Assembly (NCBI GenBank): GCA_045598105.1
Contig: JAZLLK010000028.1
Location: forward strand, 6,955-70,954
From: UBA1205 sp045598105
GTDB lineage: Bacteria > Bacteroidota > Bacteroidia > Bacteroidales > WCHB1-69
Direction of reading: 5' to 3'
DNA length: 64,000 bases
Shown: positions 54,060 through 63,549 of the stretch, piece after piece
Position numbering within the stretch: the stretch's first letter is position 1
Layout of the letters: each line of letters starts with the position of its first letter
Notes under the pieces: model-generated
Databases searched by the model: none
The model's input: the letters and a program-made list of their open reading frames with translations, nothing else
Told to the model about the DNA's origin: nothing
Translations under genes and position numbers: made by a program

Positions 54060-56483
54060 TTATTTGGCATAATTTACTTTTAACACAGCATTTTTTACGG
54101 TGATGCGGGTTCCGGGTTTCCAGTGGCGGTCGCTGCCGGGTGAGCGAAGGTGCACCGAGCACAGGTTGGCAGAAGTATGTGACAGGGCAAACTCTTTAGT
54201 CACTTCCAAATGATAGGTACTATCTTTATGTAATACTTCGGCATTAAGGAATTTGGATATATAATCACATTCCCACACTTCATCATTACCTTTAAAATCA
54301 ATAACAAGGAAGGGAAAATCGTCCTGCCACAGGCTATCCTGTATAAGCACATCGGCTATGAAGGTAAGTTTCACACGGGTATTACCATGAGCCGGAGGCA
54401 GCGACATTTCTTCAAATATGTCAAATATTTTATCTCCTTTTTCGCTGGGTTTATCTTTAGGGGTTACGTAAGGAACGTTAGTGCTTCGTTTATAGGTAAT
54501 TACATTGGTGTAGCATAGAGGGCTGTACAGGGGGTGAGCGGTAAGTTTATTATTATAATAGGTATAGCACAGCACATGCTTATAGGCCTGCAATTTGTTG
54601 CGGCACAGTTGCAACATGGCATTATTATTCACCTCCTGAAGGTGCATAGAGCTATCCATGGCATACAGGCGTTCCTTATCCCAGCTATTGGCGGCCTGAT
54701 AGTAATAATTATGATACACCATGCAACGCAATTCACGGTTATAGTCCACTATGAGCATATTTCTATTAGCATGCATGGCGGAGGAGGTATCCAGGCCTTC
54801 GCCCCACCAGTGCACGGTAGAGGGCATATCAAGCCGGTATTTATTCTTCATTAAGGCACACAATGATGGTGCTATATCAAAATGTGTTACCACAGAGTGA
54901 AAGGTATGTGCTTCTTTAATAAGGGGCGACCATATAATAAGGGGCACATGATGATAGGAAAGAGGGTCGCCCGTTTGCATGCCGGAGGCATGGTCACCCA
55001 CTATGATGAATATGGTATTGTTATAATTGGGCAATTTGGCATACTGCTGCAGCCATTGGCGGAGGCAGTCGTCGGTATAGAGGGCGGCGGCGGCACGGCC
55101 GGAGTTATTAAAATTCTTTACGTACGTATTGGCGGCGGCTTTGCGTTCATAGTAATGTTGTTTTTCGGCGTCATTGGCTATTTCCAGGGATTCATGCATA
55201 GTAATGGTGGTTATCATGCTAAAATGCGGACCTGAGGTTTGTTGCAGGGTATCCGTTATTTTATTGAGCATAATACCGTCGTTATAACCCCAATAGGTAC
55301 CCAAGCTACGTTCGTTATGGTCCTTAAAACACCTGAAAAACGGGGCCATGCTACTCACATGCTGGGCTGACAGGTATTCATATATACAGTCAAAGGTGAG
55401 GTAACCGGCATAGAAATGGCGGGTGGTATAATTATTGTGATTAAATATAGCCACCATGGAATTAAAATAGGGCATGGTGCCGAACTGGAATCCGCGAGGG
55501 CCGCTCACGCTACCGGTAATGGCCGGCAGGGCTGCAAAACTGCGTATAGCTGCCGACAGGCAATTACTCCAATACAGCCCTGTGCGGGCAAGGGAATCGG
55601 TAAAGGGCATAAAGCCGTTACTTATGAGTTCATTGCCTAAGGATTCTACCAATAGCAGCACTACATCGGGCTTTTGCGTAGCGTTATTGAAATAAGGGGA
55701 CAGTACATCAGGTGTATTATCCTTACGCTCTAACGGATAATATTTATCATTTGTTTGCCACTGCGGATAGTCTTTTAGGAATTCGTTTACCAGTGCTTCA
55801 TCATATTCTACCTGATAGGTTCCTTCGCTAACATCTCCGTTTTTTACCGTATTTTTGAAATATTTTACTGATTCGCAGGCTAAGAAGTAAGTACGGTTAT
55901 GTATATAGGCAAAGGCCTTATATTCCATAAGATGATCAACTTGGAACAGGAGTGACAGTAGTACAAATATAATGCTCACCGGTAACACGCTCCACACAGC
56001 CTTGCGGGCATGGTGTACCAGCCATGTGCCAAAGAACAGCAAGGTGAGCACCACACCTATAATGATCATAAGGGGCACATATAATCCCACGGCACCTTTT
56101 ACGGCCATAAAGGACTCGGAAAGCGGGCGTGCCCACAGCTCGCTATCAAGCATGTAGCCATTGTGCCCGGCGTATATGGCCAATGACAGCTCTATAATGA
56201 TAAGCAATGAAAACCATGCTACGGTAATGTAGAATATGCTACGCTTACACCATTTATACAGCGGGTAATACAGCAGAGCTCCGGCCAATACTACCCACGA
56301 GGACACTATCATATTATAGGTAACGGCCCGCACCGATATATTACCCATATTAACACCTTCTATATCAGGCATAATGCACCATTCCGTAATTTTGAGTAGG
56401 AGTATAAACAATAAATATAGGGCTGCTACCGACCAGTATATAGTGTACCCCGACCATTTTTGTTTCCAATCAGCTACATTCAT
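54060..56483 (-). CDS. LTA synthase-like membrane sulfatase (phosphoglycerol transferase family)
   Basis: 807 residues from the ATG at 56483 (a TTG at 56486 is less likely). Five N-terminal helices precede the periplasmic alkaline-phosphatase-fold domain (VVLLLVESLGNELISN, FAALPAITGSVSGPRGF, IFIIVGDHASGM). Members transfer phosphoglycerol or phosphoethanolamine to glycans in Gram-negative envelopes or make lipoteichoic acid in Firmicutes. The exact substrate is unknown. The start lies eight bases after a perfect -7 element. Confidence 0.88.
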   Translation of the reverse strand: MNVADWKQKWSGYTIYWSVAALYLLFILLLKITEWCIMPDIEGVNMGNISVRAVTYNMIVSSWVVLAGALLYYPLYKWCKRSIFYITVAWFSLLIIIELSLAIYAGHNGYMLDSELWARPLSESFMAVKGAVGLYVPLMIIIGVVLTLLFFGTWLVHHARKAVWSVLPVSIIFVLLSLLFQVDHLMEYKAFAYIHNRTYFLACESVKYFKNTVKNGDVSEGTYQVEYDEALVNEFLKDYPQWQTNDKYYPLERKDNTPDVLSPYFNNATQKPDVVLLLVESLGNELISNGFMPFTDSLARTGLYWSNCLSAAIRSFAALPAITGSVSGPRGFQFGTMPYFNSMVAIFNHNNYTTRHFYAGYLTFDCIYEYLSAQHVSSMAPFFRCFKDHNERSLGTYWGYNDGIMLNKITDTLQQTSGPHFSMITTITMHESLEIANDAEKQHYYERKAAANTYVKNFNNSGRAAAALYTDDCLRQWLQQYAKLPNYNNTIFIIVGDHASGMQTGDPLSYHHVPLIIWSPLIKEAHTFHSVVTHFDIAPSLCALMKNKYRLDMPSTVHWWGEGLDTSSAMHANRNMLIVDYNRELRCMVYHNYYYQAANSWDKERLYAMDSSMHLQEVNNNAMLQLCRNKLQAYKHVLCYTYYNNKLTAHPLYSPLCYTNVITYKRSTNVPYVTPKDKPSEKGDKIFDIFEEMSLPPAHGNTRVKLTFIADVLIQDSLWQDDFPFLVIDFKGNDEVWECDYISKFLNAEVLHKDSTYHLEVTKEFALSHTSANLCSVHLRSPGSDRHWKPGTRITVKNAVLKVNYAK

Positions 56484-56491
56484 CAATATAT

Positions 56492-56499
56492 CAAAAATA
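56492..56499 (-). promoter_or_regulatory. -7 promoter element of the sulfatase-GDPD operon
   Basis: TATTTTTG on the minus strand fits TAnnTTTG, eight bases before the ATG at 56483. Confidence 0.5.
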
Positions 56500-56566
56500 T
56501 ATTATTTATTTATATTTTTCAATTAATTAACGCATTATAGATTATAATAAAAATAATTACAGCGTA

Positions 56567-56914
56567 TTATTTATTACCATTAGCTATAAAGTGTATGCCT
56601 ACGGCAAAAGGCAGCACAAAGGAGAGCATATAGCCGTCAAGCCAGCTTCCGTGGAAGGCGGCGTAGGCGAAATACATAGAGAACAGGGCTACTACCACAG
56701 CCGACACTATGGTGAGGGTATGGGCTTTGCCGACTCCGCCCGGCACGAGCAATACGGCGAAGAGGCAATATAGGCATATGCAGAGGGTTTGTAAGGATAT
56801 GGAGTGTGCATTAAGGGAAGTAATTACGTTCCGGTAGCGTGAAAGCAGGAACAGGCACACTGATATTCTAAGCAGCCAGCCCGACAGAGGGGCCATAGAT
56901 TTTACGGGTTTCAT
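56567..56914 (-). CDS. Conserved-looking membrane protein of unknown function
   Basis: 115 residues with three helices (WLLRISVCLFLLS, LCICLYCLFAVLLVP, YMLSFVLPFAVGIHFI). No family is recognised. It lies 29 bases downstream of nadB on the same strand and could be the second gene of the nadB transcript. Confidence 0.6.
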   Translation of the reverse strand: MKPVKSMAPLSGWLLRISVCLFLLSRYRNVITSLNAHSISLQTLCICLYCLFAVLLVPGGVGKAHTLTIVSAVVVALFSMYFAYAAFHGSWLDGYMLSFVLPFAVGIHFIANGNK

Positions 56915-56943
56915 TACAGGTATATGATTATGAGTTAATAATA

Positions 56944-58503
56944 TTATTGTTTAGGCGGATAATCCACAGAGTAATGCAGGCCTACGCTTTCGTGGCGATT
57001 AGCGGCGGAGCGGATAATAAGGTAGGCGCAGGCTATAAGGTTACGCAGTTCGCTCAATTCTTCGGTAAGCACGGAGCGGTTATAGAGGTCTTCGGTTTCT
57101 TTGTAAATAAGGCTCAGGCGGTCGTAGGCGCGTTTAAGGCGGAGATTAGAGCGAACTATGCCCACGTAGTTAGACATTATTTCCTGAAGTTCTTTACGGG
57201 TTTGTGTTACGAGTACCATTTCCTCGTTGAATATAAGGCCTTCGGCGTTCCACGAGGGCACGTCGGTGCGATAGGATATATGTTTTACTTTTTCTATGGC
57301 GTGCATGGCGGCATTATGGGCATACACTATGGCTTCAAGCAGGGAATTAGAGGCCAGCCGGTTACCGCCGTGGAGGCCTGTGCGGGAGCATTCGCCTGCG
57401 GCGTATAGGTGGTGTATAGATGATTCGCCATGCTTATCCACTACTATACCGCCGCACTGGTAGTGGGCGGCGGGGCGTATAGGTATCATATCTTTGGCTA
57501 TGTTAATACCCAGGTCGAGGCATTTGGCGTATATATTAGGAAAGCCTTCCATGAGGGCAGCTTTACCGAGGTGGCGGGCGTCCAAATAGAGATGGTCGTC
57601 ACCGCTAAGTTTCATTTCATTATCTATGGCACGGGCCACTATGTCGCGGGGTGCAAGGGAGAGGCGGGAGTCGTATTTATGCATAAATTCATTCCCTTTC
57701 AGATCCTTGAGTATGGCGCCGGCGCCACGCATGGCCTCGGTAATGAGAAAGGCCGGTCTTTCGGCGGGGTTATACAGGCTGGTGGGGTGAAATTGTACAA
57801 ATTCCATATCGCTCACCACGCCGCGGGCGCGGTGAACCATGGCTACGCCGTCACCGGTAGCGGTGATAGGATTGGTGGTGGTGGTATACACATTGCCTAT
57901 GCCGCCGGTAGCCAACATGGTTATTTTAGCCAGATAGGTTTCCACCTTTTTGGTGCGGGAATCCAGCACGTAGGCTCCATAGCATTCTATATTAGGGGTA
58001 TGGTGGGTAACCCATTGGCCCAAATGGTGTTGGGTAATAATTTCCACTGCATACTGATGCTCCAGCAGGGTGATATTAGGGTGATTCTTCACCTCTTCAA
58101 GCAACCCTCTTTCCACTTCGGCACCGGTATTATCCTTATGATGCAATATGCGAAAATTGGAATGGCCGCCTTCACGGTGTAAATCATACAATCCGTCGGA
58201 GCGTTTATCAAAATGCACGCCATAGCGTATCAATTCTTTAATACGCTCGGGGGCCTCGGTAATAGTCATGCGGACAGCATCTTCGTCACATATGCCGGCA
58301 CCGGCCACAAGGGTATCCTGTATGTGCCGGTCAAAGCTATCGGTATCATATATTACGGCGGCTATGCCGCCTTGGGCGTATTTGGTAGAACCTTCATCGG
58401 CAGCTGCCTTAGTAACTATGCATACTTTACCGTATTCTGCCACCTTAAGGGCAAAACTCAGCCCGGCAATACCTGACCCTATTACCAAAAAATCTACTTC
58501 CAT
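56944..58503 (-). CDS. nadB: L-aspartate oxidase
   Basis: 519 residues with the FAD-binding start VIGSGIAGLSFALK, the block STKYAQGGIAAV, the FQFHPTSLYNP region and EAMRGAGAILKDLKG, then GECSRTGLHGGNRLASNSLLEA. NadB oxidises aspartate to iminoaspartate, the first step of de novo NAD synthesis. nadA and nadC are not in the window. A -7 element lies 25 bases upstream. Confidence 0.95.
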   Translation of the reverse strand: MEVDFLVIGSGIAGLSFALKVAEYGKVCIVTKAAADEGSTKYAQGGIAAVIYDTDSFDRHIQDTLVAGAGICDEDAVRMTITEAPERIKELIRYGVHFDKRSDGLYDLHREGGHSNFRILHHKDNTGAEVERGLLEEVKNHPNITLLEHQYAVEIITQHHLGQWVTHHTPNIECYGAYVLDSRTKKVETYLAKITMLATGGIGNVYTTTTNPITATGDGVAMVHRARGVVSDMEFVQFHPTSLYNPAERPAFLITEAMRGAGAILKDLKGNEFMHKYDSRLSLAPRDIVARAIDNEMKLSGDDHLYLDARHLGKAALMEGFPNIYAKCLDLGINIAKDMIPIRPAAHYQCGGIVVDKHGESSIHHLYAAGECSRTGLHGGNRLASNSLLEAIVYAHNAAMHAIEKVKHISYRTDVPSWNAEGLIFNEEMVLVTQTRKELQEIMSNYVGIVRSNLRLKRAYDRLSLIYKETEDLYNRSVLTEELSELRNLIACAYLIIRSAANRHESVGLHYSVDYPPKQ

Positions 58504-58528
58504 ATAGTTTACTTTATGTTTTAAAATG

Positions 58529-58536
58529 CAAAAATA
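58529..58536 (-). promoter_or_regulatory. -7 promoter element of nadB
   Basis: TATTTTTG on the minus strand fits TAnnTTTG, 25 bases before the nadB start. The rest of the gap to 58809 (about 270 bases) is AT-rich and holds no gene I can support. Confidence 0.6.
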
Positions 58537-58809
58537 ATGCTTTTTACATTAACATTACGCTGCTGAAAAAAAAAGTAGTTTACACTCAAAAGTTAAAACA
58601 ATGCACACATACCAACCTATATATCAAACACATATAATCTTCTCCATATACTCTTATACATTTTACATGTATAACACCCTATAGCATGAGGGGTACTATA
58701 AAGAAGGAGATAGCGGCATATTTATTCTGTTTGTACAAGGATAAAATAGCAGCAAGGGCAAAAAATAATTTAGTAGTACTAAAGCGGCTTAGTATTGCAA
58801 AAAAAGTGT

Positions 58810-58817
58810 TATCTTTG
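58810..58817 (+). promoter_or_regulatory. -7 promoter element of the FtsE-like gene
   Basis: TATCTTTG fits TAnnTTTG, only four bases before the ATG at 58822. The next ATG at 58840 would give a usual leader. Confidence 0.55.
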
Positions 58818-58821
58818 CCAC

Positions 58822-59598
58822 ATGGATAATAACACGAATATGGCTACAGAAAGCGTCCCTATAGAAGAGCAGAAAAAGCAAGAGCAAATTGCTAAAAATA
58901 AAGAAGATAACACCGCAAAGGAAGTTATTGCCACACCCGAGCACATTATAAGTGTGCAACATGCTGATGTATATCAGGGTAAAAATCTCATATTGAATGA
59001 TGTATCACTCAATATAGACAATGGTGAACTGGTATATTTGGTAGGCAGAACGGGCTCAGGTAAAAGTAATTTGCTTAAATTACTCTACTGTGATGTTCCC
59101 GTAGTAAACGGGGAGGTGAAGGTGGCAGGCTATGACTTATACAAAATAAAATCACGCAACATACAAAAATTGCGACGCAAATTAGGCATAGTGTTTCAGG
59201 ATTTTCAGCTTTTGCAGGACAGAACGGTATATGAGAATCTTAAATTCATTACCAAGGTTACGGGGTGGAAGGATAAAACTGCCCGTAACGAGCGTATAGA
59301 AGAAGTGCTCACCATGGTAGGCTTGGAAACCAAGGGGCATAAAATGCCGCACCAGCTTTCGGGCGGGGAGCAGCAGAGGGTGTGTATAGCACGTGCATTG
59401 GTAAACAGGCCTGAAATAATACTGGCGGATGAGCCCACGGGGAATTTGGACCCGGAAACGTCATACGACATATTTGCATTGCTCAGAGATATAGCCCATG
59501 CCGGCACATCGGTATTGGTAGCCACCCATGATTACCTTATATTGAATCAAATACCCTCACGGGTAATAAAAATAGAGAACGGAAAAGTTATTGAATAA
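58822..59598 (+). CDS. FtsE-like ABC transporter ATPase
   Basis: 258 residues from 58822 (252 from the alternative ATG at 58840). A charged, flexible N-terminal extension of about 40 residues precedes the ATPase. Walker A is GRTGSGKSNLLKLLY, the signature is LSGGEQQRVCIARAL, and Walker B is ILADEPTGNLDP. The closest match is FtsE, which with FtsX controls peptidoglycan hydrolases at division; ftsX is not adjacent. MacB- or LolD-type ATPases are alternatives. Two bases separate it from the glycosyltransferase. Confidence 0.85.
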   Translation: MDNNTNMATESVPIEEQKKQEQIAKNKEDNTAKEVIATPEHIISVQHADVYQGKNLILNDVSLNIDNGELVYLVGRTGSGKSNLLKLLYCDVPVVNGEVKVAGYDLYKIKSRNIQKLRRKLGIVFQDFQLLQDRTVYENLKFITKVTGWKDKTARNERIEEVLTMVGLETKGHKMPHQLSGGEQQRVCIARALVNRPEIILADEPTGNLDPETSYDIFALLRDIAHAGTSVLVATHDYLILNQIPSRVIKIENGKVIE

Positions 59599-59600
59599 TT

Positions 59601-60518
59601 ATGTTATCCATACTCATTCCCATATACAACTACGACGCCCGCAAATTAGTGCAAACCCTGCACGCACAAGCCACTGCGGCGAACATTGAATTTGAAATAC
59701 TTTTGTTAGATGACGCTTCAGAGAACACGGAGCTAAGGCAAGACAACCAGATACTGAAGAGTATGCCTTTTGTAACGTTATTGGAATTACCCACCAAGGC
59801 AGGGCGTTCGGTAGCACGTAATTTTTTGGCCGGGCAGGCCAAATATGCTCATTTACTATTCTTAGACTGTGACAGTGAGCCTGCAGATGAGCAATACATA
59901 CAGCGATACATTCCCTATTGTAATGAAAAAGATATAGTGGTATGTGGCGGTACCGCTTATAAAAAGGAGTTGCCGCGAAAGGACTGCTACCTGCGATGGG
60001 TATATGGCACCAAATGTGAAACCGCCGATGCGGCAGCACGCAGTATGAAACCCAATTCCCGTTTTTCCACCTTCAACTTTTTTATTTCCAAGGATTTGTT
60101 TTGGTCCATACGATTTAATGAAATGCTAAAGAACTATGGGCATGAGGACACCCTTTTCGGGCTGGAATTACGCAAAAAGCACATAAATATTACACACATA
60201 GACAATCCGTTATATCACTTAGGAATAGATACCAACAGGGAATATATAAACAAGACGCGTCAGGGGGTGGAAAACCTGAAGATATTATTAGAACAATATG
60301 AGGACAAGGGTTTGCTTACTAATGACATACGGTTATTAAAATACTATCATTACTTAGAAAGCACTCACACCGTATTCATGGCAGCCTTTTTCTACTACAC
60401 TTTCCGTAAGAGCATGGAAGCCAATTTTAACGGTAAGCGTCCTAATCTCACCCTTTTTAACTTGTATAAAATAAGTTATTTATCAAGTTTAAAATTCAAG
60501 AAAAACGTAGAAATATAA
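59601..60518 (+). CDS. Family 2 glycosyltransferase
   Basis: 305 residues. The GT-A domain opens with MLSILIPIYNYDARKLVQTL and has EILLLDDASENTEL, FLDCDSEPADEQ (DxD-type) and MLKNYGHEDTLFGLEL. No membrane helix is seen, so it probably works at the cytoplasmic face on an envelope glycan. The start codon follows the FtsE-like stop by two bases, so they are translated from one mRNA. Confidence 0.88.
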   Translation: MLSILIPIYNYDARKLVQTLHAQATAANIEFEILLLDDASENTELRQDNQILKSMPFVTLLELPTKAGRSVARNFLAGQAKYAHLLFLDCDSEPADEQYIQRYIPYCNEKDIVVCGGTAYKKELPRKDCYLRWVYGTKCETADAAARSMKPNSRFSTFNFFISKDLFWSIRFNEMLKNYGHEDTLFGLELRKKHINITHIDNPLYHLGIDTNREYINKTRQGVENLKILLEQYEDKGLLTNDIRLLKYYHYLESTHTVFMAAFFYYTFRKSMEANFNGKRPNLTLFNLYKISYLSSLKFKKNVEI

Positions 60519-60532
60519 ACAAAGGTGGTAAT

Positions 60533-62281
60533 ATGTGTGCTATGCCCTTATTGCAATCATGGTTACCGCTTACTAAAAAGGAGGTGGAATTACGCGGCTG
60601 GAATGAGTTGGACGTGGTGCTCATTACCGGTGATGCCTATGTGGACCATCCTTCATTTGGCACTGCCATAATAGGCAGGCTTATAGAGGAGGCCGGTTAC
60701 AGGGTAGGTATTATATCACAGCCCAATTGGCAGGACGACCTCAGGGATTTTAAACGTTACGGCTGCCCCCGATTGTTTTTTGGCATTAACTCCGGCAGCA
60801 TGGATTCCATGGTGAACCATTACACAGCCGCCAAGCGTTTACGCTCTACCGATGCCTACACGGCAGGAGGCAAAAGCGGATTCAGGCCGGACTATGCCGT
60901 GAGTGTATATTCCCGCATAGTACGCCGGCTATACCCTGACAGCCTTATAGTAATAGGAGGCATAGAGGCTTCGCTGCGCAGGCTTACCCACTACGACTAC
61001 TGGGCAAACAAGCTGTTTCCATCTATACTATACGATAGCGGTGCCGACCTTATAGCCTACGGCATGGGGGAAAAGAATATGATGGATATACTAAAGGTGT
61101 GTAGCGAAAAAGAGCATCCTAAGGTGCAGGATTTTTGCCACATACCGCAAATAGCCTACTCCGTACCCAAGGAGCAGGCACCCAAAGGCGACCACATAAT
61201 ATACCTGCACGGCTATGAAGCCTGCCTTAAAAGCAAGGAAGCATTTGCTCATAATTTTAAGTTATTTGAAATAGAATCAAACAAAAAGCAGGCTGCCACG
61301 CTGGTGGAACCTTATATAGACCGCTACACCGTGGTAAACCCGCCTTACGCCACCTGCACCCAAGCCGAGCTTGACCACGTGTATGCCCTGCCCTACACCC
61401 GACTACCTCACCCCAAATACCTTAAAAGGGGTGAAATACCGGCCTTTAACATGATACAAAACTCCATTAACATACATCGCGGATGCTTTGGCGGTTGCAG
61501 TTTTTGTACCATATCAGCCCATCAGGGCAAATTTATTACCGGCCGTAGCACCGTCTCCATACTGCAGGAAATAGAAAAGCTTACGCACATGCCCTATTTT
61601 AAAGGACATATCAGTGATTTAGGAGGGCCTTCGGCCAATATGTACCTTATGAAAGGTAAAAACGAAAACCTGTGCCGCCAATGCGAACGCCCATCCTGCA
61701 TATTCCCTGCCAAATGCAAAAACCTGAACTTTGACCACCAACCGCTGCTCTTGCTGTATAGGCAAGCCGCCCGCATACCCGGCATAAAAAAAATAACCAT
61801 AGGCAGCGGCATACGCTACGACCTGCTGCTATGTGACAATACCGAACTCAATCACAACTGCCATATAGACGAATACACCGAAACGCTGATACGGGAGCAC
61901 GTTTCCGGCAGACTAAAAATAGCACCAGAACACACTGAAAATCATATTTTAGAGCTTATGCGTAAGCCAAATTATGATAATTTTATAAAATTTAGAGATA
62001 AATTTATAACAATTAACGAAAAACACCATTTAAGACAACAGCTCATTCCCTATTTTATATCCTCACATCCGGCCTGCACCCTACAAGATATGCTGGCCCT
62101 AAAAAAGAAAATGAAGCAAATATGCTATCAACCAGAACAGGTACAAGACTTTACCCCTACCCCCATGACCCTGTCATCTACCATATTCTACACGGGTATC
62201 AACCCCTATACGGGCCAAAAAGTATTCTGCGAAACCAATATGAGCCGTAAAAAGCAGCAGAAAGAATGCTTTTTTAAATAA
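60533..62281 (+). CDS. YgiQ-family radical SAM protein
   Basis: 582 residues. The UPF0313 N-terminal domain has ELDVVLITGDAYVDHPSFGTA, FGINSGSMDSMVN and IGGIEASLRRLTHYDYW. The radical SAM cluster motif CFGGCSFC (CxxxCxxC) follows, and then a second Cys-rich segment (CRQCERPSCIFPAKC) and RLKIAPEHTENHIL. YgiQ proteins have no confirmed substrate. E. coli YgiQ is longer, so this is the short form. An AAAGGTGG sequence ahead of the ATG supports the start. Confidence 0.93.
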   Translation: MCAMPLLQSWLPLTKKEVELRGWNELDVVLITGDAYVDHPSFGTAIIGRLIEEAGYRVGIISQPNWQDDLRDFKRYGCPRLFFGINSGSMDSMVNHYTAAKRLRSTDAYTAGGKSGFRPDYAVSVYSRIVRRLYPDSLIVIGGIEASLRRLTHYDYWANKLFPSILYDSGADLIAYGMGEKNMMDILKVCSEKEHPKVQDFCHIPQIAYSVPKEQAPKGDHIIYLHGYEACLKSKEAFAHNFKLFEIESNKKQAATLVEPYIDRYTVVNPPYATCTQAELDHVYALPYTRLPHPKYLKRGEIPAFNMIQNSINIHRGCFGGCSFCTISAHQGKFITGRSTVSILQEIEKLTHMPYFKGHISDLGGPSANMYLMKGKNENLCRQCERPSCIFPAKCKNLNFDHQPLLLLYRQAARIPGIKKITIGSGIRYDLLLCDNTELNHNCHIDEYTETLIREHVSGRLKIAPEHTENHILELMRKPNYDNFIKFRDKFITINEKHHLRQQLIPYFISSHPACTLQDMLALKKKMKQICYQPEQVQDFTPTPMTLSSTIFYTGINPYTGQKVFCETNMSRKKQQKECFFK

Positions 62282-62327
62282 AAAAAACAGTTTACTTACA
62301 GCATTATTATAGTATACCGTCCCCACA

Positions 62328-62786
62328 TTATTCTACGCTCAGCCGCTCTATGAGGGCGGCATGTTGAGGATAAGCCTTCACTAAATTACACCTGTGCCCC
62401 AGTTCAAAATTATCAAACGTAAAAGCGGGGGCAACCGCACAGCCTACCAGGGAAAATTCCTCATGAGAGGGAATTTCGGCAGCAAACCATTGACCGGGAT
62501 ATATTATCACCTGCATTTCACCTTGGGGCGAAAGCTTGTGCGTGTGCAGAATTCCGTCAGCATCTATTACATATATATTTAAGGCCCGGCCTGCATGGTA
62601 GTACCATATTTCCACAACCCCGTGCAGGCAATGGAATGCCGAAATATCCTTAGCGGTGAGCATATAATATATGGTGGAAATATCCTTAGTGCCGGTATTG
62701 TCATTGCCATACAACTGCCTGTAATAGCCGCCCTCGGGGTGAGGCTGCAGCCCGAGCTGACGTATATAATCCTGTTCCGTTATCAT
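62328..62786 (-). CDS. Cupin, DUF985 family
   Basis: 152 residues. The conserved start LGLQPHPEGGYYRQLY, the central STIYYMLTAKDISAFHCL and PGQWFAAEI are typical of the DUF985 cupin family, and AFTFDNFELGHRCNL ends the barrel. Function is unknown, though a sugar epimerase-like role has been proposed for the fold. It is the last plus-to-minus convergent gene after YgiQ. Confidence 0.9.
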   Translation of the reverse strand: MITEQDYIRQLGLQPHPEGGYYRQLYGNDNTGTKDISTIYYMLTAKDISAFHCLHGVVEIWYYHAGRALNIYVIDADGILHTHKLSPQGEMQVIIYPGQWFAAEIPSHEEFSLVGCAVAPAFTFDNFELGHRCNLVKAYPQHAALIERLSVE

Positions 62787-62895
62787 ACTACTGATATAAA
62801 AAAAATATATAACTATAAAAAACTATCTTCCTTATTCATGTTAACAGCGATACGCAGCAATCCGCATAACTGCCACAATGGGGCTTTCCCCGATG

Positions 62896-62903
62896 CAAAG
62901 GTA
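62896..62903 (-). promoter_or_regulatory. -7 promoter element of the DUF985 gene
   Basis: TACCTTTG on the minus strand fits TAnnTTTG. The leader is about 105 bases, longer than any other here, and holds a possible eight-residue leader frame (MRIAAYRC). Confidence 0.5.
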
Positions 62904-63042
62904 GCATAAAAAAATTTTTTATATACCCTTACCCCCACAAAAAAAAACGTATGAAGACAGAATAGGACACCCCTAAAAAAAAGATAAAATTTTAATAATC
63001 AAACAATAAGAGCTTGTTTTATTCGTTATATAATTGTAATTC

Positions 63043-63067
63043 AAAAAAAAAAAAAAAAAAAAAAAAA
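63043..63067. repeat. Poly-A tract of about 25 bases
   Basis: A run of about 25 A, followed by five bases and GATATTAT, the same word at the same distance as at 45125. The region from 62904 to 63042 between it and the cupin promoter holds nothing I can assign. Confidence 0.85.
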
Positions 63068-63087
63068 TGCCCGATATTATGTAAAGT

Positions 63088-63384
63088 ATGAAGTATCTAC
63101 AAAAAGCGGTGGTAACATTAATATTCATATTAATGTTACCACCGAAAAAGGTATTGAAAAAATTTCAAAACACAAGCAAAACCTTTACTCAAACGTTTGG
63201 ACATATTCCCAAAGGGTTTAATAGTAAAATACAAGTAGTAGCGTCCGATTGGTATACTGTGAATCTTTCCATTTACACATGTCGTGGTGAAGAACCTTTT
63301 GTGCTGAAGGCAATCAAATCGGATAAATTAGGAGGTAATATATTCAAAGATTCATTATCGCTGCAGTATACGATAGATTTTTAA
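63088..63384 (+). CDS. Hypothetical 98-residue protein
   Basis: 98 residues: a hydrophobic start (AVVTLIFILMLPPKKV), then a basic linker and a mixed strand region. No family is recognised and no -7 element is seen. The 18-bp perfect inverted repeat at 63107-63144 sits in its N-terminal part, so it may be an artefact of that element rather than a gene. Confidence 0.35.
   Translation: MKYLQKAVVTLIFILMLPPKKVLKKFQNTSKTFTQTFGHIPKGFNSKIQVVASDWYTVNLSIYTCRGEEPFVLKAIKSDKLGGNIFKDSLSLQYTIDF
63107..63144. repeat. 18-bp perfect inverted repeat with two-base spacer
   Basis: The left arm (63107-63124) starts CGGTGGTAAC and the right arm (63127-63144) is its exact reverse complement, with TC between. It would form a very strong hairpin or cruciform. 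No T tract follows on either side. It lies just after the poly-A tract and before a gene of different base use. Confidence 0.85.
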
Positions 63385-63549
63385 GAGTGAAATTATAGAA
63401 ATAGAAATAGTAACAACAGCATTTAGCATTATTATAAATAATTGAATATTACAATATTGTAGTTAATACTTCTTCTTCATTGTCTTTTACATATAAAAGA
63501 TGTTAAAAAGTATAATATATGTAAGAAAACAGGAATAAATAATTATAGT

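Noticed and set aside
57430..58182. 250-residue open frame on the plus strand
   Set aside because: It is antisense to nadB and is explained by the codon pattern of that gene.
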